Below are positions 34,101-41,513 of a stretch of 41,513 nucleotides of DNA, piece after piece. The stretch's first letter is position 1. The number at the start of each line of letters is the position of its first letter. Both the position numbers and the translations under genes were made by a program. Where the stretch lies: the NCBI GenBank assembly GCA_015055815.1, contig SVHM01000008.1, forward strand, positions 1 through 41,513, given 5' to 3'. The notes under the pieces are model-generated. The model was given only the letters and a program-made list of their open reading frames with translations, ran no database searches and was not told where the DNA came from. Origin of the DNA: Clostridiales bacterium (GTDB lineage: Bacteria > Bacillota > Clostridia > Christensenellales > UBA1242).

Positions 34101-34486
34101 TCTTCTTCCAACAATTTAAAGTCTGGACTAATACCGAGTTCATAAAAATACTTCTTTATAAGTTTTTTACAAATTGAGTGAATTGTTCCAATTTCGGCAT
34201 TATTTATATTATCTAATTGCAATTTTAAATAATCTCTTAAACTTTCATCTTGTTCTTCATATATTCTTTTTGAAAGTTCATCAAATAGCTTTACTTTTAT
34301 TTCACTACCAGCTGAATTGGTATAAGTCACTACAAGTAAAGATGTTATTGGAACTTTTTTATTAACTAAAATGTCTGCTAATTTCTTTATCATTGAAAAT
34401 GTTTTACCAGAACCAGCCGAAGCAGAAACTAGTATATTTTTGTCATATGTATCTATGAACAACTGTTGTTCTTTACTTAGTCCCAT
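31109..34486 (-). CDS. addA: ATP-dependent helicase/nuclease subunit A
   Basis: AddA is the motor and 3'-strand nuclease of the AddAB break-resection enzyme, the Gram-positive counterpart of RecBCD. The 1125 residues show UvrD-family motifs: SASAGSGKT (about 21-29), FVDEYQD, GDVKQSIYKFR, the late TTMHSSKGLEYP and RLLYVALTRPRE. The C-terminal RecB-like nuclease has GTAYHLVMEN, QGIIDMVV and LIDFKTN with a following QLDIYKLA. At 1125 residues it is somewhat shorter than the B. subtilis form. I chose the ATG at 34486 after AGGGGGG; an adjacent GTG is possible. It overlaps addB by 14 nt. Confidence 0.97.
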   Translation of the reverse strand: MGLSKEQQLFIDTYDKNILVSASAGSGKTFSMIKKLADILVNKKVPITSLLVVTYTNSAGSEIKVKLFDELSKRIYEEQDESLRDYLKLQLDNINNAEIGTIHSICKKLIKKYFYELGISPDFKLLEEERKYYLDNAIKNVFRKHIEENDDNFYELYSCYDNKRNDESLKSIILKIYDYKNTKNNYACWKEDFLSKSYSLEVNKNIACDYVYKYLQSELSQKISSINDLIARCVGEFEKYSDFLYDRLRFIEEYIGATNFEQSVKIFNNKSLRAKPRLSSSAPIEIKQFDEEVKLCNDDLKKLLDKIKKLTFAENIECLTGYLSKAKNNLMQLLTLVEEVEENYANIKLSKNGLDFNDLENYMLKLLEIDSVRDVLKNSYTFVFVDEYQDVNDKQEAILLNLTSHNNYIMIGDVKQSIYKFRNSSPKIFLEKYKKFNNSNDDIVIKFNLNFRSDNNILSFANEIFSKLITENTIGIDYKNDAMFQCDKDYNDCFVNLNILNLTTKFEDRERAECLAVAKEINRIKTLKKANGEYFENSDIAILLRSRGNYLKCLCETLNEVNIPFTTNTKTSLFETAEVNLLISILKVISNYKNDIPLAIVLKNLFNIDESELYEIKNSSKEKYFHQALWNYLIEGNLLNKINLFKSFLQSGREKLANTCIYDFLQNTIQQFGLIVKYQIMPDGEEKVDNINEFLKLTENENYKYNVDKFLEYLDFISSSETDHVLGDGGDAIRITTMHSSKGLEYPAVIIGGFSKEFQINKDKKNVIISDNFGVAISSIDNEERVAKDTIVKYACELDNKKSQLDEEIRLLYVALTRPREILSIVGTYDLKKLSTINNDIYSSSSYMEMFFKCLENDDLIKFEKDKEFTIFSGDGRAKVNIYNEDEIVLKNKENNESIILNDFDKDLEFKFKQVWGNTPSLEKFTIKNTVTNILNEEKDYENLNNKPINLNESDEKTPKNYLEIGTAYHLVMENLNFTESGEDVELLIDRLISSGEMSPDVAQYVNVNEIIVAIENLKDIVLHADKVYREKQFIMQENYNKLVKNSDNNTKVIIQGIIDMVVVNGNENYLIDFKTNRTNNVEILKSQYKLQLDIYKLAFEKATNIKITKKFLYSFYLGKLIEIE

Positions 34487-37400
34487 CACTCCCCCCTATT
34501 TTCTCTTTCAACATTTCAATGTTATTTATTTTTTCTATTGTTATATCACACCCGCCATTATATTCACACAATGCTTTATACTTACACTTACCGCAAGTTG
34601 AAAAGTTACCCGTACGAAGTGGCGCTACTTTTATCTCACCAATTTTAATTCTTTCAATTGCTTCTTTAACTTTTTGAAGTGAATAGTCTAATATAAATCT
34701 AAAGTCGCCATCTGTTAAACACATATTATCATAAAAAGATGAACTATTGAATTTGTCTTCTGTAGCACTTCTTTTCACATCAATAATTCTACTAGCATAA
34801 CCACTATTTAATAGATTTCTATCCATATTATTTATATTTTCGTCTTCACCAATCATAACCCCGCTATATTTATAAGACTTATCAATTCCGCCACCAAAAT
34901 CATTACTGATTGGCATATAGAACGCACCTACACATTTATTGCCACTTTTCTTCTCAAAAGCATTTGCATACAAAAGTAATTGCAACTTTTTCCCATAATA
35001 CAAATGTGAATAATCTGAAAATGAATTGTCTCCCGTCTTATAATCAATGATAATAAATTTATCGCCAAGTGTATCAACCCTATCAATTACACCATCTATT
35101 CTCACGCCATCTATTTCAATAGCATTATCAAACGGAACTTCTAGCAAATCTTTTTTTGGCTTAAAATTACATTCACTTATTTGATAATAAATTGCACTGC
35201 TTATTCGAACAAATTCCTTTTTCAAAGATTTGATTACAAATCTATTTGATACATTTTCAACAAATTTTAAATAGTTCTTATTTAATGTCTTTTCAAGAAT
35301 ATCATTTGAGATAATATACAACTCATCTTTTTCAATATTATCACCTTTCAACATTATCGGAAGTAAATTATAAAGTGCTTCATGAATAATAGTTCCGATA
35401 TCTTGTGGCTCAATTTTTGTTGTTGGAGCATTTTGAAGCCTTAACCCATAATCAATAAAGTGCTTATATGGACACTTGTAAAAATTTTGTATTTGAGTAA
35501 TACTTGACTTGTTTTTACTTAATAGATTAATTCCTTTTATATTTGGATATGTTTTTTCTTTCCCAAAACTATCAATTAGCGAAAAGGCTTCTTTGCCAAG
35601 TGATGATGAAATAGATGAAACTACCTTTCTATATCCCCCAAACTCTTTACAAATATCCCAATGCTTTATAAGAGCCAATAAATTCTTTTTTGCAACAATT
35701 GGTGTTTGGTTAGGAAATACAACATCTTCAATATTTTTCTTATCTAATTGCACAAAGTTTTTTACATCAAAAATATACGATTTATTATTAATGCTAATAT
35801 TAAAGTTTTTAGTAAGTGTTCCAATTAGACTATTCGGGAATAAATTTGAAGAGCCTTCAGACATTGGATATGACAGAGTTATTTTTTCTCTATACTTGAA
35901 CATAAGTTCAAAAACTTTAAATAACTTTCTGCTATTTATCATAGAAATAGTTGGAGTTATTTTATTACCATTTAGCAATTTTGATATGTCTTCATCAGTA
36001 ACAATGCCATTATCTACTTTGAAACTAGGCATCAAACCTTCATTACAACCAAGTACGTAAATATAATCATACTTAGATAGATAACTATTATTTATATCGG
36101 CTACAAAAATAGTATTGCTAGTAATTGGTGGCATACTTATATTTGTTGAATTAAAATACGATTTAAGCACTTCGCTAAAATCATTAATTTTAAATGTTAC
36201 TTCACCAAAAACATTTAAGTAATCTTTTATAATATTTTCAAACTTATTTACAATCTGACTATAAATTCTTGATTGCAAAGGTGAAAGTTTAGATATATAT
36301 TCTTCACTTCTTCTAATGATATAATCAAATAGTGTAACTATAAATTTTTCAGTATAGTAATTACCCTTTTGCTCTTTTTCTAATAAATCTAATTGGTTAA
36401 GCAATTTAATAAATTCATTAATTTCAACATTATCATAGTCATTTTTTAAGATGACATTTTTTCTAGCATCTATTTCTTTTAAGTAATTATCAACATCACA
36501 AATTTTATCATAATCAAAATTAAGAATTGGTGACTTCAATATATTTGTAAAATCGGCAAGAGTAAATTTATCTGTTATTAAATCAACAATTGCAAAAAGC
36601 AAATGAATTATAGGATGATTTATAAGAAGTTCATTTTCATCAAAATAATATCCAATATTATAATTATCAAATTCGCTTATTAGTCGTTTTTTATATCTAT
36701 CTATACTTGGAACAACTATTGCAAAATTATCAAAAGTTATATTTTTTTCTGTGGCAATTTTATAAATATCGGCAATACAATACCTTACTTCGTTATTTAT
36801 ATTATTAAAAGAATTAATAGAAATTGAATTATCCGTTTCAATTTTAGATATTGTATCAAATGAAAAAAGATTATCTAAAAGATAATTAGAAAATTCATTA
36901 TTAAACTTATCTACCGTCACAATATTAAATGGAAGCCCATTATATTTAAACAAACCGATTAAATCATAATAAACTTTATTAAGATAAATATTTTTGTTTT
37001 TACCAGTTTTATTATATGTACAAGTAATATATAATTCGTTTGAATACTTACCAATTTTTGCTATTATACTCTGCACAACTGAAGTAAAGTCATCAAAGTC
37101 TACAAAATAAAATATAGTATCTTTAAAAGTGTCTTTATCTATAACAGACGCAAATGCCATAAGTTCATTAAGACTATCGGTAAAATCATTTTGAAGATAT
37201 CTTTCATACTCAGTATATACAAGTTTAATATCATGTTGTTTTAAATTAGAATATGAATTACTATTATCAACAAAAACATCATCACATGAGATATTACAAC
37301 TTTTATACAAACAAATTGTCTCAAACAAAGAACTAGCAAAGCCCAAATGATTTGAACATTTACCAAAAGACTTTAACTTATCCGAATTATCTGTAAGTAT

Positions 37401-37673
37401 CTTTTTTACCAAAGCAGTTCCCGATTGCTTAGATAAAATTCGTCTATTTCTAACATTTTTAACAGAATTTGCAAGTTTGCTTAGAGACATTACATTCACA
37501 TCAAAAAAACAACTCTCTTGAAGTTCATCAAACAATCTTCTTTCAAGACTAAATAAACTTCTATCGGGAGCAATAATCAAATGTTTTTTTGACTTGTCTC
37601 TTTTTTTAAGTAATGAAAATATATAGTTTATATTTTGTTCACTACATTTACCCGAAATTATGTTAATATTCAC
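34473..37673 (-). CDS. addB: ATP-dependent nuclease subunit B, Walker A degenerate
   Basis: AddB carries the second nuclease, the 5'-strand one, and the iron-sulfur cluster that holds its nuclease domain together. The 1066 residues include four cluster cysteines: one near 733 (YKCPYKHFI) and CGKC plus a further Cys near 1025-1035, with the CxxCx5C spacing of the B. subtilis protein. The nuclease motif VRIDGVIDRVD ... IIDYKTG is intact. The N-terminus, where AddB usually has GRSGSGKT, reads IISGKCSEQN, so the Walker A lysine/threonine pair is lost. The start is GTG with GGAG 7 nt upstream. It precedes addA and its promoter is at 37692-37720. Confidence 0.95.
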   Translation of the reverse strand: MNINIISGKCSEQNINYIFSLLKKRDKSKKHLIIAPDRSLFSLERRLFDELQESCFFDVNVMSLSKLANSVKNVRNRRILSKQSGTALVKKILTDNSDKLKSFGKCSNHLGFASSLFETICLYKSCNISCDDVFVDNSNSYSNLKQHDIKLVYTEYERYLQNDFTDSLNELMAFASVIDKDTFKDTIFYFVDFDDFTSVVQSIIAKIGKYSNELYITCTYNKTGKNKNIYLNKVYYDLIGLFKYNGLPFNIVTVDKFNNEFSNYLLDNLFSFDTISKIETDNSISINSFNNINNEVRYCIADIYKIATEKNITFDNFAIVVPSIDRYKKRLISEFDNYNIGYYFDENELLINHPIIHLLFAIVDLITDKFTLADFTNILKSPILNFDYDKICDVDNYLKEIDARKNVILKNDYDNVEINEFIKLLNQLDLLEKEQKGNYYTEKFIVTLFDYIIRRSEEYISKLSPLQSRIYSQIVNKFENIIKDYLNVFGEVTFKINDFSEVLKSYFNSTNISMPPITSNTIFVADINNSYLSKYDYIYVLGCNEGLMPSFKVDNGIVTDEDISKLLNGNKITPTISMINSRKLFKVFELMFKYREKITLSYPMSEGSSNLFPNSLIGTLTKNFNISINNKSYIFDVKNFVQLDKKNIEDVVFPNQTPIVAKKNLLALIKHWDICKEFGGYRKVVSSISSSLGKEAFSLIDSFGKEKTYPNIKGINLLSKNKSSITQIQNFYKCPYKHFIDYGLRLQNAPTTKIEPQDIGTIIHEALYNLLPIMLKGDNIEKDELYIISNDILEKTLNKNYLKFVENVSNRFVIKSLKKEFVRISSAIYYQISECNFKPKKDLLEVPFDNAIEIDGVRIDGVIDRVDTLGDKFIIIDYKTGDNSFSDYSHLYYGKKLQLLLYANAFEKKSGNKCVGAFYMPISNDFGGGIDKSYKYSGVMIGEDENINNMDRNLLNSGYASRIIDVKRSATEDKFNSSSFYDNMCLTDGDFRFILDYSLQKVKEAIERIKIGEIKVAPLRTGNFSTCGKCKYKALCEYNGGCDITIEKINNIEMLKEKIGGSDGTK

Positions 37674-37675
37674 AA

Positions 37676-37693
37676 CTATTCTCCTAAGAATAG
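37676..37693. promoter_or_regulatory. Palindrome CTATTCT-CCTA-AGAATAG at the addB start
   Basis: A perfect 7-bp inverted repeat with a 4-nt centre, overlapping the -10 box, the predicted transcription start and the addB ribosome binding site. A start near 37685 would leave only part of it in the RNA, so a DNA operator is more likely than an RNA hairpin. Confidence 0.4.
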
Positions 37694-37720
37694 TTTAACA
37701 AATATTGACATTTTTTTCAA
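37692..37720 (-). promoter_or_regulatory. Promoter of addBA
   Basis: TTGAAA (37715-37720), 17 nt, then TAAACT (37692-37697) on the minus strand, at the end of the 82-residue gene. Confidence 0.6.
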
Positions 37721-37969
37721 CTAATACTCACGATATTTATTATAAGAAATGTTATGTTTTTCTAGTGTTTTCTCAAGATAATTTATTCTTTTTAAATATT
37801 TACTTTCAATAGTATATTCACTAGATTTTTTTATAAGTCGACATAGTCCCATAAACAAACTCAAAATATCTTCATTGGAAACTAATTCTTCTTGATTTAA
37901 AAATCTTAATATTTGTCTTTTACTATAATATACACCACATTGAAATTTATTTGGAATTAACTTTTTCAT
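37721..37969 (-). CDS. Small uncharacterised basic protein
   Basis: An 82-residue protein that I cannot assign. It begins MKKLIPNKFQCGVYY and is rich in Lys, Glu, Ile and Tyr, with two predicted helices (about 35-48 and 58-75), no membrane segment and two cysteines. The ribosome binding site is weak (GGGAAT). It lies upstream of addB in the same direction and 78 nt from a divergent orphan gene, so it might be the first gene of the addBA unit. Coding status is plausible from length and clean flanks, not proven. Confidence 0.55.
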   Translation of the reverse strand: MKKLIPNKFQCGVYYSKRQILRFLNQEELVSNEDILSLFMGLCRLIKKSSEYTIESKYLKRINYLEKTLEKHNISYNKYREY

Positions 37970-38046
37970 ATTTAATTATTCCCAGTTCATATAAATTTAA
38001 AACTTTTCATATAATAAATAATAAAAACTTTTTAAAGGAATAAAAT

Positions 38047-39009
38047 ATGAAAGAAAATTTTTTACATTTTATTAGTGAAACCCCATTTATTTTAAACATC
38101 AATGGAGAAACAATTGAAAAAGTTGATAATGAAAAAATTTTCGAATGCGATATTATTACAAACACAGAAAACATGTTTGTAACTTACTTACCTATAACAA
38201 CTAATAAAAACTATATATCTTATACATACCTACTAGATATGAAATCAACTCCCAAAACAGACAATTCAAATATAAAAATTATTCCCTTTCCCAATAACCA
38301 TTACGATATAATAATGACGCCTTTTAGTTGTAATAACTTAACAACACCAAAAGTCATATCAAATACACAAGTTGGAAATTATTTCGTGTCAATTGTAAAT
38401 GATGCTAATACAAAAATTACTATATTAAGTGGTGCTAGCATTGTTTTTTGTACTAATATTCCCCTTATCAAACAAGCAAAGGTAGAAATGAAAAAAGACT
38501 TTATAATAATTACAGGGCTAATATCTGAAAATGAGTTTTATTTACTTATTATAAATTGTGAAAACTTTAAAATAGTTTTTAGCGATTATTCACATAGTAT
38601 TGAAAACACTAGTGAATATATCCAAAGTTTAAAAAACTTAAACGACATTTCAAAAACAGCCATAGTTCACAAATTAGATTTTAAATCTAAAAATATTGAA
38701 GAGTTTTTTGTTTATCAAAATGAAACAGACCACAAAGTAAAGTCAGATATTTTGATTGCCATGAACTTTCTAGAATGCATTCAAATTGGCAATGAAAACA
38801 AAGCAAAAGAATTATTATCTGATAGTTATAACAATGTAAATTTATCTACTTTTAACAATTACTTTGGTAAAATCAAAGAAATACATTTAAATAGACATGA
38901 AGATTTTAACGGCAAAGCCAATTATACAATTATTGGCGATAATATAAAAAATTACAACTTTATATTAGAAAATCATCATATACAAGATATTGAAGAAGTT
39001 TTCATTTAA
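38047..39009 (+). CDS. Uncharacterised 320-residue protein
   Basis: I do not recognise the family. It is a soluble protein with no signal peptide or membrane helix, rich in Asn, Ile, Lys and Thr. Many short beta-like stretches (YFVSIVND, ITILSGASIVF, DFIIITGLI, EFYLLIINCENFKIVFSDY) suggest a mostly beta or propeller-like N-terminal two thirds, and a helical end from about 210. AAAGGAATAAAAT precedes the ATG. A separate promoter for the next gene follows its stop, so it is probably monocistronic. Confidence 0.65.
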   Translation: MKENFLHFISETPFILNINGETIEKVDNEKIFECDIITNTENMFVTYLPITTNKNYISYTYLLDMKSTPKTDNSNIKIIPFPNNHYDIIMTPFSCNNLTTPKVISNTQVGNYFVSIVNDANTKITILSGASIVFCTNIPLIKQAKVEMKKDFIIITGLISENEFYLLIINCENFKIVFSDYSHSIENTSEYIQSLKNLNDISKTAIVHKLDFKSKNIEEFFVYQNETDHKVKSDILIAMNFLECIQIGNENKAKELLSDSYNNVNLSTFNNYFGKIKEIHLNRHEDFNGKANYTIIGDNIKNYNFILENHHIQDIEEVFI

Positions 39010-39021
39010 TTTAAAAATTGT

Positions 39022-39049
39022 TTGATTTTGTTCATTATTGCGGTATACT
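39022..39049 (+). promoter_or_regulatory. Promoter of the YugP pair
   Basis: TTGATT (39022-39027), 16 nt, then TATACT (39044-39049), about 30 nt before the TTG start at 39079. Confidence 0.55.
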
Positions 39050-39078
39050 ATAACTATTAAAATAAAAGGAAATAAAAC

Positions 39079-39786
39079 TTGGATAAATATAAAATTATAG
39101 CAATTGCTCTAATAGTCGTTGTTGTTTTACTTATAGTTGTATTAAGTAGCCGAAGCAGAATAATTAGAGCATATGATAAATATTTGAAAGTTGGGAATAA
39201 AGCTAATTTAACAGGTAAAGAATTAGCAATAATATCAAAAAACAAACTACAATTAGATGACCTTAAATTTGCCGTTCTTGATAAAAAACTTTGTGATGCT
39301 TATAGTCCAAAACACAATGTACTAATTCTAAGTCAAGAAGTTTGCGATACCGCATCACTTTCATCACTTACTATTGTCGCACACGAACTTGGACATGCTA
39401 TGCAACACAAAAACGACTCTGCACTATTCTTTTTATCAAGATTACTGGGAGCGATTACAAGATTTCTAAACAAATTTATACTACCACTTCTAGTTATTGG
39501 ACTTTTCTTATTTGTCATTAAATACCCAAATGAAGTATTAGGATTGCATTTAATGTATGTATCATTTGGAATATTCGGACTTCATGCACTAAATCAAATT
39601 ATTACTATCCCACTAGAATATGATGCAAGTAGAAGAGCTTTGAAATATTTAAAAGAAAACAAATTTGTATCCCCTTCAGAATATAAAAAAGCAAAAAAAC
39701 TATTAAATATCGCCGCTCAAACATATATAGCAAATTTATTTGATGGACTATTCATTTTAAACAATAAACCTAAAAGGAAGAAATAA
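39079..39786 (+). CDS. YugP-family zinc metallopeptidase, divergent copy
   Basis: A 235-residue membrane protease of the YugP type (Zn_peptidase_2). Membrane segments at about 5-22 and 130-170. The zinc site is HELGH at 102-106, with the supporting LEYDASRRAL near 178. Unlike the next copy, it lacks the family GHLTDHYDP-like segment, reading LCDAYSPKHN instead. The start is TTG, 7 nt after AAAGGAA; no ATG lies nearby in frame. Its stop overlaps the next gene's ATG by one base, so the two paralogs are translationally coupled and may act as a heterodimer. Confidence 0.85.
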   Translation: MDKYKIIAIALIVVVVLLIVVLSSRSRIIRAYDKYLKVGNKANLTGKELAIISKNKLQLDDLKFAVLDKKLCDAYSPKHNVLILSQEVCDTASLSSLTIVAHELGHAMQHKNDSALFFLSRLLGAITRFLNKFILPLLVIGLFLFVIKYPNEVLGLHLMYVSFGIFGLHALNQIITIPLEYDASRRALKYLKENKFVSPSEYKKAKKLLNIAAQTYIANLFDGLFILNNKPKRKK

Positions 39787-40484
39787 TGTATTACGAATAT
39801 TATATAATGGGACTAATTTTAATACCGGGAATAATTCTTAGTATTTACGCATCAATCAAAGTTAATGTAACATTTAATAGATATAATGAAATATTATCAA
39901 GAAATGGCAATACCGCTGATATAATTGCAAGAAATGTACTCAATCAAGCGGGACTTACAAACATATCAATTGTAAGAACTCGTGGACATCTAACAGATTA
40001 TTATCATCCAAAGAAAAAACTCATTGCCCTTTCCAATTCAGTTTATGGCAATTCATCCATTTCAGCAATTGGTGTTGCTCTTCATGAAGTTGGACATGCT
40101 TTGCAATACAAAAACAACTATTTACCTATCAAAATTAGAAATTTAATTATTCCAATATGTAACTTTGCTAATAGATTTCTATGGATATCAATTTTAATAG
40201 GTGGAATATTCTACTATACACCACTTGGACAAATATTTTTATGGATTGGTGTTGGGATATTTGCACTATCGGTTCTATTCAATTTAGTCACCCTACCAAT
40301 TGAATTTGATGCAAGTAGACGTGCAATTAAAATACTTTCTGCAACTGGAGAACTTGATGAAGAAGAATTATATGGAGCAAAAAAAGTTTTAAATTCAGCA
40401 GGACTTACTTATGTTGCCGGACTAGTCGTATCAATTCTAAACTTACTAAGATTGCTACTTGTTGTACTTGATAAAAAAGATTAA
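39786..40484 (+). CDS. YugP-family zinc metallopeptidase, canonical copy
   Basis: A 232-residue paralog of the preceding protein and nearer the family consensus: IMGLILIPGIILSIYA membrane start, GHLTDYYHPKKK near 67-78, HEVGH at 100-104, membrane helices at about 130-165 and IEFDASRRAIK near 176-186. The function of YugP is not settled; the HExxH site predicts zinc-dependent proteolysis at the membrane. AAAAGGAAG lies upstream and the ATG is fused to the previous stop. A strong terminator follows. Confidence 0.9.
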   Translation: MYYEYYIMGLILIPGIILSIYASIKVNVTFNRYNEILSRNGNTADIIARNVLNQAGLTNISIVRTRGHLTDYYHPKKKLIALSNSVYGNSSISAIGVALHEVGHALQYKNNYLPIKIRNLIIPICNFANRFLWISILIGGIFYYTPLGQIFLWIGVGIFALSVLFNLVTLPIEFDASRRAIKILSATGELDEEELYGAKKVLNSAGLTYVAGLVVSILNLLRLLLVVLDKKD

Positions 40485-40513
40485 AAGTCTAAGAAAATTC
40501 TTAGACTTTTTTT
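40483..40513. terminator. Bidirectional terminator
   Basis: A 13-bp stem (40483-40495 with 40498-40510; AAAAGTCTAAGAA / TTCTTAGACTTTT) ending in T. It serves the YugP pair and the convergent DUF1540-like gene. Confidence 0.85.
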
Positions 40514-40832
40514 ACGGCTCAATATTGGTAATACACACTCCCGAACTTTTTCCATTCATAACACTAATACCGTTTGATTTACAAATACCGTCTTTATTAA
40601 ATAAACAATCGGCTTTGCATTCAATACTCATCTCCCTGTTATGTCTAAAAGGATGAATTTCAGGCGCAACTTCAAACATATCTCTTGAAATATCTTGCCT
40701 TTGCTTTTCATCTAGTTTTTTACTTTTTTCAAAAGTTCCACATTCACAACTCCTAAGAACAGTTATCCCCTTACTCATACATGCGCATCCATCATTATAT
40801 TTACAATTCATTTTTTTACACTTTAAATCCAT
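40512..40832 (-). CDS. Cysteine-rich protein with two DUF1540-like modules
   Basis: A 106-residue protein. The N-terminal module (CKKMNCKYNDGCACMSKGI, then a CECGTF end) and the C-terminal one (CKADCLFNKDGICKSNGI, ending GVC) each repeat the DUF1540 pattern of Cys-rich, probably metal-binding units. They are joined by a charged linker of about 35 residues. DUF1540 proteins are common in Clostridia and Bacilli and are often sporulation-linked, which is a family association only. GGGGT precedes the ATG. It is convergent with the YugP pair and divergent from rplI. Confidence 0.8.
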   Translation of the reverse strand: MDLKCKKMNCKYNDGCACMSKGITVLRSCECGTFEKSKKLDEKQRQDISRDMFEVAPEIHPFRHNREMSIECKADCLFNKDGICKSNGISVMNGKSSGVCITNIEP

Positions 40833-40906
40833 AATTTACCCCACTTTTTGTATATTTAATTTTTTACAAATAAACTTTAAATATTCACTACCACATAAAA
40901 ATATGT

Positions 40907-40935
40907 TTGACAAAATACTTTTAAAACCGTAAACT
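40907..40935 (+). promoter_or_regulatory. Promoter of rplI
   Basis: A perfect TTGACA (40907-40912), 17 nt, then TAAACT (40930-40935), about 30 nt before the ATG. Confidence 0.7.
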
Positions 40936-40965
40936 AATAAAAATAAATAAAAAGGATTGGTATTT

Positions 40966-41406
40966 ATGAAAGTAGTATTACTAAAAGACTTAAAAGGTAA
41001 AGGCAAGAAAGGAGACGTAATTAATATTTCAGATGGCTATGCACTTAATTTTCTTATTCCACAAGGGATAGCTAAAGCAGGAACTTCAAGTAATCTAAAT
41101 GAAGCAAACCAAGCAAAAGAAGCAAAAGCTTATCATGATGAGCAAAATAGACTAAAAGCCGTTGCCCTAAAAGAAGAACTAGAAAAAATCACACTTAACA
41201 TAAAAGTTAAATGCGGAGCAAATGGTAAAGTATTTGGTTCTGTTACCAATAAAGAAATTTCAGAAGAATTAAGCAAATTAAAATTAGATATAGATAAGAA
41301 AAAAATTGAATGTGATGCAATTAAGACAATTGGTGAATTTAATATCAAAGTTAGACTTCATCCAACAGTTGTTGCAACACTAAAACTAATGGTTGTGTCT
41401 GAATAA
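40966..41406 (+). CDS. rplI: 50S ribosomal protein L9
   Basis: L9 spans two globular RNA-binding domains on a long helix at the base of the L1 stalk. The 146 residues show [20 protein letters not shown] at the start, [16 protein letters not shown], and the C-terminal domain with [12 protein letters not shown] and [20 protein letters not shown] chose the ATG at 40966, 9 nt from AAGGA; an in-frame TTG at 40957 adjoins that site. Here it stands alone, with its own promoter and terminator; the rpsF-ssb-rpsR genes that often accompany it are not in the window. Confidence 0.98.
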   Translation: MKVVLLKDLKGKGKKGDVINISDGYALNFLIPQGIAKAGTSSNLNEANQAKEAKAYHDEQNRLKAVALKEELEKITLNIKVKCGANGKVFGSVTNKEISEELSKLKLDIDKKKIECDAIKTIGEFNIKVRLHPTVVATLKLMVVSE

Positions 41407-41413
41407 TAAATAT

Positions 41414-41437
41414 CCACCAGCTTAGCTGGTGGTTTTT
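41414..41437 (+). terminator. Terminator of rplI
   Basis: An 8-bp GC-rich stem CCACCAGC / GCTGGTGG (41414-41421 with 41425-41432), 3-nt loop, then five T. Confidence 0.9.
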
Positions 41438-41442
41438 CATTT

Positions 41443-41513
41443 TGGGGTATAACCCCATGTTACTAGCATAGCGAAATCGCTTACTCTCGGTCTGCCACTT
41501 GCGAAGCGAACCG
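41443..41513. repeat. GC-rich structured segment at the window edge
   Basis: GGGGT-ATA-ACCCC (41444-41456) and AGCGA-AA-TCGCT (41470-41481) are perfect hairpins, and GCGAA occurs three times (one within the second hairpin, two near 41501-41509). The composition is clearly more GC-rich than neighbouring intergenic DNA. It holds GGTCTGCCA (41489-41497), the reverse complement of TGGCAGACC at 28-36. It may be the edge of a dispersed repeat. Confidence 0.45.

Noticed and set aside
35509..36060. A 183-codon open frame on the plus strand
   Set aside because: It lies wholly inside addB on the opposite strand, has no ribosome binding site and reflects codon bias of the real gene.
1..41513. CRISPR arrays, tRNA or rRNA genes, prophage or insertion sequence
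   Set aside because: No repeated spacer units, no cloverleaf sequences, and no transposase or phage proteins were seen on either strand.

Overview
The window is AT-rich DNA with a Gram-positive layout and probably comes from an anaerobic member of the Clostridia (Firmicutes), perhaps an uncultured gut lineage. Evidence seen in the sequence: a complete S10-spc-alpha ribosomal cluster in the Firmicutes order, with a KOW-domain protein between map and infA; zinc-binding forms of S4, S14, L36 and adenylate kinase; addB-addA instead of recBCD; DUF1858, DUF1540 and YugP-type proteins; a thioredoxin-reductase-like enzyme without NADPH motifs; strong AGGAGG ribosome binding sites; and TTGACA-17-TATAAT type promoters. 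TGA is used as a stop, so the genetic code looks standard. The species cannot be fixed from the window alone.

Layout. 1-318: a long hairpin, two terminators and short repeats, no convincing gene. 319-5004 (minus strand): transketolase with a shikimate-kinase-like pseudoenzyme upstream of it, then a patatin-like hydrolase translationally coupled to a membrane-tethered ComEC-type metallo-beta-lactamase protein. 5228-6596 (plus): uracil-DNA glycosylase and a DUF2726-like membrane protein. 6614-7477 (minus): thioredoxin-reductase-like flavoprotein. 7526-23738 (minus): the ribosomal cluster, read from a strong promoter at 23710-23738 through rpsJ to rplQ, with 31 genes including secY, adk, map, infA, rpmJ and rpoA, and an internal promoter before rpsM. 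23783-31060: accessory genes (a BspA-like leucine-rich-repeat surface protein, a DUF1858 redox protein, an SPFH/zinc-ribbon protein divergent from a PRC-barrel protein, and a large membrane-anchored coiled-coil protein with MotA/ExbB/ZorA-like topology). 31109-37720: addA and addB. 37721-40832: two orphan proteins, tandem YugP metalloproteases and a cysteine-rich DUF1540-like protein. 40907-41437: rplI with its own promoter and terminator. 41443-41513: a GC-rich, hairpin-rich tail that may be a dispersed repeat.

How the parts work together. About 40 percent of the window builds the ribosome, the Sec channel and the RNA polymerase alpha subunit as one coupled unit. Genes abut or overlap, and at least six stop codons are fused to the next ribosome binding site as UAGGAGG. 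The flanks hold housekeeping metabolism and repair (tkt, ung, addAB) mixed with poorly described envelope proteins. I see no phage, transposon, CRISPR array, rRNA or tRNA. The most unusual items are the transketolase with Glu at the conserved metal-binding Asp, the kinase-like pseudoenzyme beside it, the probable NADPH-independent thioredoxin reductase, AddB without a Walker A lysine, the ZorA-like coiled-coil protein without a ZorB partner, the enlarged L17 and L24, and the roughly 285-nt leader of the S10 operon.
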